Below are positions 12,966 through 22,315 of a stretch of DNA of 64,000 bases, one piece after another. The notes under the pieces are model-generated. The model did not search any database. It was not told the DNA's origin and was given only the letters and a program-made list of their open reading frames with translations. This DNA comes from Sphagnum compactum (taxonomy: Eukaryota > Bryophyta > Sphagnopsida > Sphagnales), in assembly GCA_965153455.1 (NCBI GenBank), contig OZ234496.1, positions 19,398,304-19,462,303 on the forward strand. Direction: 5' to 3'. A program made the translations under genes and the position numbers. Positions within the stretch are counted from its first letter, which is position 1; every line of letters starts with the position of its first letter.

Positions 12966-14428
12966 TAGCTACCCTGCTCACTTTCCTACCCTCATAAGTA
13001 TTGCACCAACCTACTGACACAGCTACCCTAATAACTAGTTATCCTTCTGACCTAGCTATTGTACTAACCACCTACCCTACTAACCTAGTTACTCTATTAA
13101 TTACATACCCTACTAACTTAACCATTAGGTTTAGGGTTGAGACACAAATTAATTAATAATTTTTTCACAAATATATAGTAATTAATCTAAAATAGGCTAA
13201 ATTTGGGGGGGAAATTTTAGGGTTTACACATATGTGAAGTAATACAATTACATTTTATATCTTTTTCAAAAAGAGTGAAAAAATTAGGTTGGAAAGATCA
13301 CACAAAGATAAAAGACATATCTTCTCTTTTGGTTTTATATGAAATTTATTTGATTATTTTTAAAGATTAACGTATTTTCTTTCAGTTAATAAATATTTAT
13401 AGTTTAAAACCTTTGAAGTTTGGTTTTTAATTTTTCCCTATGTTCTTTCAAATTTTTTTATTTTGCATTATATGATTTGTATAGCTTGTATAATTTTTTA
13501 GGTTTAGGGCATATATCACCAAGACTTTTTTTTGTTAGGGTTTGGTAAAGTAAGTACAAGTGCAAGTATTGAAATTATGCCCCAAAATTCCAGTTGGTAA
13601 AAGTAAATACGGGTGTAGGTATTGCAACGAAACCCCAAAATTCTAGTTGGTAAAGGTAAGTATAAGTTTGGGTATTTCAAGTTGAAATGAAAAAACAAAC
13701 CTAAATGTAATACCCACGTTTAAAAAAAACCCATCTAAATGGTTGGGATACCCTTAAGTGAAGACCTAGCCCTAAACACAATATGCAAATGCAAAGTCAT
13801 TTTGAAATAACCCAACCTTAAATGCAATACCTGCACTTTGGGTCACTCCGAAAGGACACATGTAGGGTTTAAGCTTTCTTTATATGAAGATCTTACCCTA
13901 AATGCAATACCTGCATTTAGGGTCACTCCGAAAGTACGCATGTGGGGTTTAGGGTTCTTTATATGAAGATCCCACCCTGAATGCAATACCTGCATTTGGG
14001 GTCACTCCGAATAGCTACCCTGCTCACTTTCCTACCCTCATAAGTATTGCACCAACCTTGGTACCTTATTTATTATCCTTTACTGACACAGCTACCCTAA
14101 TAACTAGTTATCCTACTGACCTAACTATTGTACTAACCACCTACCCTACTAACCTAACTACTCTATTCATTACATACCCTACTAACTTAACCATTAGGTT
14201 TAGGGTTGAGACACATAAATTAATTAATAAGTTTTTCACAAATGTATAGTAATTAACCTAAAGTAGGCTAAATTTAGGGGGAAAATTTTAGGGTTTACAC
14301 ATATGTGAAGTAATACAATTGCATTCTATATCTTCTTCAAAAAGAGTGGAAAAAATTAAGTTGGAGAGATCACACAAAGGTAAAAGACATATTTTCTCTT
14401 TTGGTTTTGTATGAAATTTATTTGATTG
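12966..14428 (+). repeat. Direct duplication with 1,046-bp period
   Basis: 12,966-13,356 and 14,012-14,428 are near-identical, both beginning 'tagctaccctgctcacttt' and both ending at 'tatgaaatttatttgatt'. The second has a 23-bp addition after 'gcaccaacct'. Between them lie short motifs of the telomere-like type 'accctaaa'. There is no coding potential; the many 'ctaccctactaac' runs give short spurious frames. Confidence 0.85.
13823..14010 (+). repeat. 80-bp minisatellite, about 2.4 units
   Basis: 'tgcaatacctgca' recurs at 13,823, 13,903 and 13,982, each followed by 'gggtcactccgaa' and, in the first two, 'tatatgaagatc'. Spacing is 80 and 79 bp. It sits inside the nested element between the two 1,046-bp repeat copies. 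Confidence 0.8.
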
Positions 14429-15274
14429 TGAGGGCCAAGTTGTTATGTAATGTTTTCGACACTTTTAGAAGTTGAAAGATGACTTGACTATCCAAAAAAC
14501 ACAATAATGTCCATAAAAAAAAACCAAGAATTTATAACCTTGACAAATTATTAATTTCAACAAAAGCTCAAACCTAAGGTTGTTAAATTGACTAAAGTGT
14601 GGACATTGATCAAACTAATCAACCTAACCTAAACATGAGTAATAGGTTAGTAAGCTATTTGTTAAGTAACCTAATTAATTACCTGATAAGCTATCTTCTT
14701 AATATAGGCCTATTATGTAATTTATTCATTAATGTAAGCCTTCTAAGTTAATATCTTAGATGGGCTATGTAGGTATTGAAGGTGATTGAATTTATTAAGT
14801 AAACCTATTAGTCATATAGGTAATATACTAGCCTAGGCCACGTAAGCCTAATAAACATTTATGATAGTTTAATGTCTAATCCTTATTGTGTTATAACATT
14901 TTAAATTTGAACTAAAAGAATTTATCAAAAAGAAAGCACATTTTTCCATATAATTGTTATAAGTATATACTATTGGAATATGATTCAAATTTAGAGTTTG
15001 GGAAACCCTAAATCAATTAACAATTTTTTTACAAATTAATAGTAAATAAAATAAATCTACGGTGCATTATAGGGGGAATTTTATATGCAAAAAAATGCAA
15101 TACATATTTGCAAGATCATACTGAAATAACACATAGGTGATTGAAGGAAACCATATGTGAAAACCCTAAACCCTAAATGCAATACTCGCATGTAATGTCA
15201 TTTCAAAAGTGGTCTGGGTACCAAAATTATGTCTTTTTATATACCTAAATTAAATATTATTCTAAATTAATTTT

Positions 15275-15600
15275 ATGACAAAATGTAAGTTTTACAATGA
15301 ATGTAAAAACCAGCAACTATTATGGGACCTATATGCGGGTATTGCAAGAGATGCCAAAAAAGCCAAGGGTTATTATGGAGACTATATGTGGGTATTGCAA
15401 CGAATGAAGAATGTCAACGATTATTTGTGCCCTAATGCAAAATGCCAGCGCCTATTATGGGACTCATATGCGAGTATTGCAAGGAATGTAAAAGGCCAGC
15501 GCCTATTATGGGACTTATATGCGGGTATTGCAATTAATGCAAAATGCCTGTGGCTATTTTTGGACTTATATGCAAATATTGCATATTAAAAAATGGACTT
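15275..15600 (+). repeat. 51-bp minisatellite that stays in one reading frame
   Basis: About six diverged units of roughly 51 bp, with the core 'ctattatgggac' followed by 'tatatgcgggtattgcaa'. Because the period is 17 codons, one + frame stays open from an ATG at 15,275 to a stop at 15,589 and would read repeats of the type LLWDLYAGIARNAK. The frame is probably a by-product of the period; no known family was recognised. It lies inside the nested element. Confidence 0.75.
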
Positions 15601-16265
15601 ATGGAGTTCATAATAGAAAATGATGTGGGTATTATATGTTTAAAATGTGTGGATTATTTTTAAAGTCTTTAGGTGATCTGAGTCCTATTAACTTAGATGT
15701 AAGTATTGTATAATGTTCATTTTGATCTTTGGTTTGATTCTTACATCTTAAGTACTAACAAAATTATGACAAAAAAGACATATATGATTAACTAGATACA
15801 CATCAAACAAGTGTGAGTAGAAGATACTATTATATTGATAAAAGATGTACAAAAATGGATGCATGGAAAATTACTAGTGAACCCAATGAAACAAATTATT
15901 GGATCTCTATAACATATAAAAGGATCGAAGTTCAAAATTGGGTAGTCCACAATTGCTGCGTCTAATGCAACAACATGTGACTCAACAACTCCCTCATCTC
16001 CTCCAGCAACATATGGCAGAAGAATCGCCTCATCTGACACAGCAACACTTGGCGGAATCGCCTCATCTGACGCAACAACATCTTGCTTATTGACTTCCAG
16101 CTCACCACCACCGCTTTTCCTTAGTCTTCTTCTCCTACCCATTACAACCTCCAACCCTAAACAAAAGACCACTAGTTATTATTAAATGTTAATTCTAATG
16201 AATTAAACCGTAAGCAAAAAAAATATTGAGGATAGGGTAGAAGGTTTAGGGTTTAGGGTTTTAGA

Positions 16266-17690
16266 GTTTAGGGTTCTTCTTCTTTCTCTTCTGCTGCAAA
16301 AAAGAAGAAGAAGAAGGCCTTCTTCTTTTGCTGCAAAAAAGAAGAAGAAGGCTTTATTCTTTGCTGCGCTACAGTTGAGCTGCAGTGCAGCAAAGAAGGA
16401 GAAAGAAGAAGGCCTTCTTCTGCTGCAAAAAAGAAGAAAAAGAAGGCCTTCTTCTTTGCTGCGCTGCAGCTGAACTGCAGTGCAGCAAACAAAGAAGAAG
16501 GCCTTTTTCTTCTGTTGCAAAAAAGAAGAAAAAGAAGGTTTTCTTCTTCTGCTGCAAAACGAAGAAGAAGAAAACCTTCTTCTTTGCTGCAAAAAAGAAG
16601 AAGAAGAAGGCCTTCTTCTTCTGCTGCAAAAAAGAAGAAGAAGAAGGCCTTCTTCTTCTGCTGCAAAAAAGAAGAAGAAGAAGGCCTTCTTCTTTGCTGC
16701 GCTACAGTTGAGCTGCAGTGCAACAAAGAAAGAGAAAGAAGAAGAAGGCCTGCTTCTTCTGCTGCAAAAAAGAAGAAGAAGAAGGCCTTCTTCTTTGCTG
16801 CGCTGCAGCTGAGCTGTAGTGCAGCAAAGAAAGAGAAAGAAGAAGAAGGCCTTGTTCTTCTGCTGCAAAAAAGAAGAAGAAGAAGGCCTTCTTCTTTGCT
16901 ACAAAAAAGAAGAAGAAGAAGGCCTTCTTCTTTTCTGCGCTGCATCTGAGCTGTAGTGCAACAAACAAAGAGAAAGAAGAAGAAGGCCTTTTTCTTCTGT
17001 TGCAAAAAAGAAGAAAAAGAAGGTTTTCTTCTTCTACTGCAAAAAAGAAGAAGAAGAAAGCCTTCTTCTTTGCTGCAAAAAAAGAAGAAGAACAAGGCCT
17101 TCTTCTTTGCTGCAAAACAGAAGAAGAAGAAGGCCTTCTTCTTCTGCTGCAAAAAAGAAGAAGAAGAAGGCCTTCTTCTTTGCTGCGTTGCAGTTGAGCT
17201 GCAGTGCAACAAAGAAAGAGAAAGAAGAAGAAGGCCTTCTTCTTCTGCTGCAAAAAAGAAGAAGAAGAAGGCCTTCTTCTTTGCTGCGCTACAGCTGAGC
17301 TGTAGTGCAGCAAAGAAAGAGAAAGAAGAAGAAGGCCTTCTTCTTCTGTTGCAAAAAAGAAGAAGAAGAAGGTTTTCTTCTTCTGCTGCAAAAAAGAAGA
17401 AGAAGAAGGCCTTCTTCTTTGCTATAAAAAAGAAGAAGAAGAAGACCTTCTTCTCCTGCAAAAAAGAAGAAGAAAAAGGCCTTCTTCTTTGCTGCAAAAA
17501 AGAAGAAGAAAAAGGCCTTCGTCTTTGCTGCGCTGCAGCTGAGCTGCAATGCAGCAAAGAAAGACGAAGAAGAAGAAGAAAGCCTTCTTCTTCTGCTGCA
17601 AAATAGAAGAAGAAGAAGGCCTTTTCCTTTGCTGCGCTACAGCTGAGCTGTAGTGCAGCAAAGAAAGAGGAAGAAGAAGGCGACGGCAAC
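16266..17690. repeat. Self-palindromic satellite, about 30 units of roughly 37 bp
   Basis: The unit is centred on the palindrome GAAGAAGGCCTTCTTC, followed by CTGCTGCAAAAAAGAAG. About every second to fifth unit is joined through a second palindrome-rich block (GCTGCAGCTGAGCTGCAGTG, then 'gcaaagaaagagaaagaag'). Each unit is largely its own reverse complement, so both strands look alike and long open frames occur in nearly all six frames (up to 474 codons, minus strand). These frames are compositional artefacts, not genes. Flanked on the left by telomere-like 'tttagggtttagggtt' (16,245-16,275). Expected to extrude cruciforms and to be unstable in cloning or short-read assembly. Confidence 0.9.
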
Positions 17691-19200
17691 AACGCTGCCG
17701 TCGCCTTCTATTTCTTCTGCTGCAAAAAAAAGAAGAAGACTTCTCAAGCCTTCTTCAAACAAAACAAACAAAAAAAACAAAAAAAAACGTAAGCATCTTA
17801 CCTTTTTGTGGGCGCGTGGGTCTTGCTCCAACTCCAGCCGGTCCAGCTCCAGCTCCAGCCGCTCCCGCTCCAACTCCAGCTCCGGCTCCACAGCCGCTCG
17901 AGGTCTCTGGAGCTCTAGCGATGGAGTGAGGGGGGGTGGGGTTGGTAGGCGGTAGGTAGGAGGCGGGAGGTAGGTGATAGGTAGGAGGGGGGAGGTAGAA
18001 GGTAGGTAGGAGGGGGGAAGGTAGAGAATTTTGGGGCAGGGAGGATCCGGGAAAAAAAAACCCGATGCGAGCAGGGAGATGTTCATCCGCGAAACGGGTT
18101 CAACGGGTTCATCCTCAACTGGTGCATTGGTGGTTGTTAATTCACTCCAGCACCCTTGAATGCTAATGTTGTTTTTTTTTTGGAATCTCACCCTATTTAT
18201 GATCAAACTGAGTGTTGTTTTCCTTACTTTATAGATAATTTTATTGAATATCTTTAATGACCAGACCTTCTTGCAAAGTCATATGAATTAGTAGTTGTGA
18301 GTGTATATTTTGATGGTTGTTTTTTTTTTGCAATGGGTCATTTAGCTGACTTGTCTTCAAAAACATTATTATGAAATCTCGCCTCCTCAAGTAAAATATC
18401 ACATTTTTTACCTTGTTATATATTCACATTGTTTTATCAGATTGCATAAAATTATATAAATATATTTATTTTTACACTTACACTATGGTACACAGCATAA
18501 AATAAATTTCCATGGTTTTACACTTACACGGAGTGTAAGTCCCAAACCCTTTACACACACAACACTTGTCATCTCTCTCTTGTTCTTCCTATGCGCCTTA
18601 GAAATCTCATAATTGGAAAGATGAGACTCCAAAACCTTGGAAAAACACCCAACCCAAACACACAAAACAATACCAAATCCTACATAAAACCGATATTCTG
18701 CAATAGAAACCTGACATAGTGAATTCAAAATATGAGAAACCCAACACAATTATAATTTGACTACCAAAATCTTGAAATGTTCAGATTGGGGCTACCAAAC
18801 CCATTTTTTTGAAAATTTAAAAAATATTTGGGCAAAATTTGATGATTATTACTGGTTGGTATAGATAGGTATGACATTAATTTCAATCTTGCAAAAACAA
18901 ATTGGTTGGGAAATGTTTTTTAATGAGATTATATTTTGCATTATAAAGAAAAACTTCACTAGTGCCCTTAACATATATTGGATGACATATAATATTTATA
19001 TATGAATTTGAGTTAGTAGATTTTGCATAAGATCCAAAGTCTGCATGCATCACTTGAGTTCTGTATATCTAAGTTGTCATGCAGAATCAAGTATCATCAC
19101 AATTGTCTTTTCAGCTGAAAGACAAATGAGGAAGCAGCCGGATGGGTAATTTGAGAGAGACAAAAATCTTGTTAAGATTGCACAAACAATTTGATTAGTT

Positions 19201-19248
<48 letters not shown>

Positions 19249-19317
19249 CTTTTTTTCGTGTTTTTTTTGTTTGCAAGAGAAATCCTTGTTCCAAAAGGTT
19301 TAGACACAACAACAATC

Positions 19318-19434
19318 ATGGAATTGACAAAATGGAGTTTGATCTTGGTGGTGGTGATGGTGGTGTTTCTTAGCAATGTTGCAAAGTTTGGACCACCAAG
19401 TTCCTCACTGCCACCAAGCAAAAACACACACTGA
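19318..19434 (+). CDS. Putative small secreted peptide, 38 aa (copy A)
   Basis: ATG at 19,318 opens a 38-codon frame ending TGA at 19,432. It starts MELTKW, runs through a strongly hydrophobic stretch (residues 7-18, Leu/Val/Ile), and ends with a short polar Pro/Ser-rich tail, AKFGPPSSSLPPSKNTH. That layout fits a signal peptide or single membrane anchor with a tiny mature part. The paralogue in copy B (41,858-41,977) keeps the frame: a one-codon loss in the hydrophobic run and a two-codon gain after KFG are both multiples of three, while non-coding DNA around it has 1-nt indels. The tail loosely recalls the C-terminal motif of IDA-type peptides, but the ORF is far shorter than that family, so I do not name it. 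A CT-rich tract (19,203-19,246) lies upstream. Confidence 0.4.
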   Translation: MELTKWSLILVVVMVVFLSNVAKFGPPSSSLPPSKNTH

Positions 19435-19910
19435 AAATCTGGTTGCAAAAAGTATGCACGCACAACCACACACACACACAGTGATAGACAACTCTGATCT
19501 AAGAAGGAGATTGCAAGTGCTGTGTGCTACCATCTATGTTTGTGCACAGGAGAAGGAATTTGCAGAAAACAAACACTCTTGAATTTTGCTTGTTGTTTGT
19601 TGTACCTCTGCACATACACATTTGCAAGAAAGGATTCACAGCACTTTTTCAAAAAATGTTGCAAGCTTTGTAGCTGAGCTTTGATATGCGAAATTCAAAG
19701 CTTTTTTTGGCTTTTGTCACAAGCAAAGATGATGATGAGGAGTTCATGATGCCCGGGTACTACAGGTTTTTCTTCCCTTTGTTGCAATTGATGCAACAGA
19801 TCTGGAGAGACAACAGAGCTGTGAATTTGGAGTGCGAAACAGAACTGGCAAACTGTAGAGAGAGAGAGAGAGAGAGAGAGTATGAATTTGGTGCCGCACT
19901 TCCCTCGGGG

Positions 19911-19948
19911 TTTAGGGTTTAGTGGGCTTGCAAGTTCACTATATAAAA
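19911..19948 (+). promoter_or_regulatory. Telo-box plus TATA promoter of the truncated MBD copy
   Basis: TTTAGGGTTT (19,911-19,920, a telo-box in reverse orientation) is followed by CTATATAAAA at 19,939-19,948. The same pair with the same spacing precedes the intact MBD gene at 42.39-42.43 kb. A (GA)n tract lies just upstream at 19,858-19,880, absent from copy B. Confidence 0.6.
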
Positions 19949-20389
19949 CCAGCAGGCATCACCGGTGGGTTTGTCTCTTTGATGGTGTGACCTCCAGCTT
20001 CTCCAATTGTCATCAGCTTTGGGTGTTGAATCATCAAGTCGGAAAAGGAAGAAGAAGAAGGTGGCTTGGCTGTGTGTGTTTCCCATTGAGCTTTTTATGG
20101 TATAATTTTTCAGGTTTATCATCAGCTTTTGGTTAAGCAAAATCTGTTGATGGAAGAAGAAGAAGAAGCTGATTTGGGTGTGTTTTCCATTGAGCTGTGA
20201 AATGTTTGTTTTCTAGTACTCGAGGAACCATGAGAGTTAGGGACTTGGTGATGCAGTGGATTGTTGTGATTCTGGAAGCTGGCATTTTGCAGTAACGTTT
20301 GCTTTTGGTTGCAGGTTGCTCCATTCATCAATTCAAGCTCCTTACAACTCCTTTTGTTCACGATCCAACCCCAGGAGCACATCACAAAC

Positions 20390-21067
20390 ATGAGTTTTGT
20401 GAATACTGAGCTTGAAGAGCATGGTATAGCTGCTGCACTTCTTCTTCTTCTTCTTTTTCTTGTTCTTCTGCTTCTTCTTCCCATCTCTCAGCTCCACATG
20501 AAACATCTTGCTTAGAGAGTATGAGTACAATGCTGGCAAAATCATCATCATCATGGTAGAGAATTGCAGCTGTTGCTGCTGCATAAAACTCCAGAGTCAT
20601 TGTCTATTGCAGGAGATGCCCTTGACCACCAACAAGATTCCAAGGCACGAGTTGGTGAGGAGGAGGATGTCGAGGGGGTTAGAGAGTGTGAGTACAATGC
20701 TGGCAAAAACACCATCATCAGGGTAGAGAATTGCAGAAGTTGCAACTGCATAAAATTCCAGAGTCATTGTCTATTGCAGGAGATGCCCTTGACCACCAAC
20801 AAGATTCCAAGATACGAGTCAGTGAGGAGGAGCATGTGGAGGGGGATACATCGTCCACATGCAAGTGCACCTGATCAAGAAGCAAGTCTCGCAATTTCCA
20901 TAATACCTGCAACAGAGAGCAACTGTGAAGCTGTTGTCTCCTGTGGGGCTCCTCCTGAGGCTCCTGAACAAGCTCTAACAAAATGGGAGGAAGGTGGCAA
21001 AGATGATGACGGCAGCAGAGATGATAGGTGTCACATCCTGCCATCGCTTTGGAGTGACACTGGCTAA
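20390..21067 (+). CDS. Truncated MBD paralogue: N-terminal part only, CW and MBD domains missing
   Basis: Proposed exons 20,390-20,423 and 20,613-21,067 (donor catg|gtata, acceptor attgcag|gag) join in frame to 162 codons plus stop. The start MSFVNTELEEHG matches exon 1 of the intact gene (42,912). Exon 2 then differs: a tandem duplication of about 167 bp (20,513-20,847) has brought intron sequence and a second copy of the exon start into the reading frame, and a 2-bp deletion in the second copy ('gatacatcgtccacatg' against 'gttatgtcgtcattacatg') puts the rest back in the ancestral frame. The C-terminal part PEAPEQALTK is shared. Homology ends near 21,025 and the frame runs on to a TGA. It has no CW or MBD domain, so it is either a pseudogene or a new small protein; expression is unknown. 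Confidence 0.45.
20513..20847 (+). repeat. Tandem duplication, period about 167 bp, spanning an intron-exon junction
   Basis: 20,513-20,679 and 20,680-20,847 both run from 'gagtacaatgctggcaaaa' through 'tctattgcaggagatgccc' to 'gaggaggag'. Copy B has this segment once (43,056-43,210). The duplication thus arose in copy A after the segmental duplication. Confidence 0.85.
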
Positions 21068-22315
21068 TAGCAAACAAATTGGACAATCTGTCATTTGCAG
21101 GCAGTCCTCCAATATTCGAACCTTATGTCAATTGATCATCTGTGCAGAGTAGTGCGGAGGCCCCAAGTGTTGACGAAAATGAACACAGAAACCGCACTGA
21201 CAGTCACAAAATGGCAGCATGATATGGCACTTTATCTAGAGTCCTTGCACTACTACTACTGAATGAGATAGTGTAATCCGGGGGGCGGGGTACATCCCAT
21301 CATCATCTTGAGGGTTGTGACAAATGGAAGACGATGGGGGAACAATGAAAAATGAGATTAGGTGATGCAAAACCTGATTGAAACATGGCAGCCGGTTCGA
21401 GTGCGCAAGCTGTTCACCTACTCGGTTTTCCAAGCCGTCTCCCGTAATCGTTACTGCCGGCTTGTCCATCACTGCACCTTCCAACTGAAACAAACTTCTG
21501 CAATGTCCCCAAAATCACTAATTGTTGCGATTCGAGTTCGAGTTCGAGTCTTGACCTCCAACTTCAGCTAATTAACGTGTTTCTTTGTTGCCGTCAAACG
21601 CGAATTCCGCACCTTCCAGATTTGATCTGTCGGTTGCTGCAAAAGACCCTTGCAAATTTGGGGGCAACCGAGCAACCAGCGCTGCGAAAGTGCAGTGAGA
21701 TGGCCTTCCAGAATACGCGTTTTCTCGAGCAGACAGCGTGGAAGAAACCAACGGCGAAAGTGTCGGTAAAATCTCGAGCAGACAGCGTGGAAGAAACCGA
21801 CGGCGAAAGTGTCGGTAAAATTGTAGATGCAAATCCAACGATCAAAGGCTCCGGGGGCCACTGTGTGGTGTAGGGTCTTCGCGAGGATACATAGGAACAG
21901 CGTTCCTGGCGACGCCATATTCTTGACCTTCCGCCTCCAGAGTCTTCTTCCTCTTCTTCTTCCTGCGTTGACTCACTGGTGTCGTGTTTCTGATCCGCAC
22001 TGCGCAACGCTCCGTGTCTCTGTCGAGCACAGTGGAACAACTTGCTTTTACATTTCTGCTTCCGTTAAGAGTCTGCTTCGAACCTCAACAGTTGGCTGAA
22101 AATCTTGTGACGGTTCACAGCTCTCTTCATCTCTCTCAAGCTCTGTTAAGCAGTACGTTACGCTGTTGAAATAGTGTGCTCGTTTCTCTCTGAACTTGTC
22201 TCCTTCTGGCTCCCTTCCCTTGTCTTAATAAGCGGACTACCTTTTTCTTCATTTCTTTTGTTTTTGCTGCAGTTTCGGTGTTGACTGCTTTCTTTCCGTG
22301 GCTGTCTTTGTGTAC
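21068..22315 (+). promoter_or_regulatory. Upstream region of the divergent kinase gene
   Basis: GC content rises compared with flanking DNA from about 21.4 kb. No TATA box stands out. A 49-bp direct duplication lies at 21,724-21,821. 'tttttgctgcag' at 22,261-22,272 could be the acceptor of a leader intron ending just before the start codon. Because a duplicated MBD promoter lies 2 kb upstream on the same strand, a readthrough or chimeric leader is conceivable but unproven. Confidence 0.35.
21724..21821. repeat. 49-bp tandem duplication
   Basis: 'ctcgagcagacagcgtgg' begins at 21,724 and again at 21,773; the two 49-bp units differ at about one base (aaccaac against aaccgac), indicating a recent event in the kinase upstream region. 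Confidence 0.9.

Larger units (their letters stand above)
12785..18147. mobile_element. Nested 5.36-kb element with 32-bp terminal inverted repeats
   Basis: Arms 12,785-12,816 and 18,116-18,147 are inverted repeats matching at 31 of 32 positions, starting GAGTGAATTAACA and ending CACCAGTTG inward. The flanks suggest a short target duplication (CCAG/CCAG if the element starts at AGTG, or CA/CA), which is not decisive. Inside, in order: a 1,046-bp tandem duplication, 80-bp and 51-bp minisatellites, a GC-richer stretch (15.95-16.15 kb), a 1.4-kb palindromic satellite, and GC-rich Glu/Leu/Arg-type low-complexity DNA at 17.80-18.05 kb. No transposase is recognisable. It could be a Mutator-like or other TIR element that captured and amplified host sequence; superfamily left open. 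Confidence 0.65.
12326..18566. mobile_element. hAT-like non-autonomous transposon, 6.2 kb, carrying a nested element
   Basis: The left end reads AGTGTTGTGTGTGTAAA and the right end is its reverse complement (TTTACACACACAACACT, ending at 18,566), giving inverted repeats of about 17 bp, or CAGTG-type ends if one adjoining base is counted. Flanks are TGTCAACC (12,318-12,325) and TGTCATCT (18,567-18,574), an 8-bp target duplication with two mismatches. The paralogous empty site in copy B (about 40,609) reads TGTTAACT once. An 8-bp duplication and CAGTG-like ends are hAT hallmarks (family knowledge). No transposase frame is present. The interior beyond the first 0.46 kb and last 0.42 kb is the nested element at 12,785-18,147. 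A sister copy without that interior lies at 990. Confidence 0.8.
11720..21025 (+). repeat. Segmental duplication, copy A (interrupted by a 6.2-kb transposon)
   Basis: Two blocks, 11,720-12,325 and 18,567-21,025, align in order and orientation with the continuous stretch 40,028-43,392 (copy B). Shared landmarks: 'gagcttgatagga' (11,778 and 40,097), 'caaagtgtcacacatgaaaa' (12,207 and 40,499), 'ttcagattgggg', 'ttcactagtgccc', 'cacttgagttctgtatatct', the small ORF at 19,318, the telo-box/TATA promoter at 19.9 kb, and MBD exons 1-2. Copy A lacks about 0.5 kb present in B at 41,06x-41,59x. Homology stops inside MBD exon 2, so the CW and MBD exons are absent. The mosaic of indels and substitutions points to an old rather than recent duplication. 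Confidence 0.85.

Noticed and set aside
12583-13020. 145-codon minus-strand frame
   Set aside because: It crosses the inner inverted-repeat boundary and a poly-A tract; no family resemblance.
15792-16172. 126-codon minus-strand frame starting near a GC-richer stretch (MGRRRRLRKSGGG part)
   Set aside because: The first 80 residues look somewhat protein-like and could be captured host sequence, but there is no motif and the second half is AT-rich nonsense. Kept only as part of the nested element.
16268-17692. 474-codon minus-strand frame and many overlapping frames in the satellite
   Set aside because: They arise because the 37-bp palindromic unit lacks stops in most frames. The translations are only Lys/Phe/Leu/Ser/Arg strings alternating between frames, with no domain.
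17637-18206. 189-codon minus-strand frame, Pro-rich then Glu/Leu/Arg-rich
   Set aside because: It is a product of GGTAGG-type and CTCCAGCTCCAG-type low-complexity DNA and runs across the end of the nested element.
19686-19922. 78-codon + frame (MRNSKLFLAFVTSKDDDEE) upstream of the truncated MBD copy
   Set aside because: In copy B the same place has one extra T in a T run (42,242), which shifts the frame to an early stop, so coding conservation is not supported. The 3' part runs through a GA repeat.
21594-22040. 148-codon minus-strand frame over the 49-bp duplication
   Set aside because: It overlaps the upstream region of the + strand kinase, changes composition at the duplication and has no domain.
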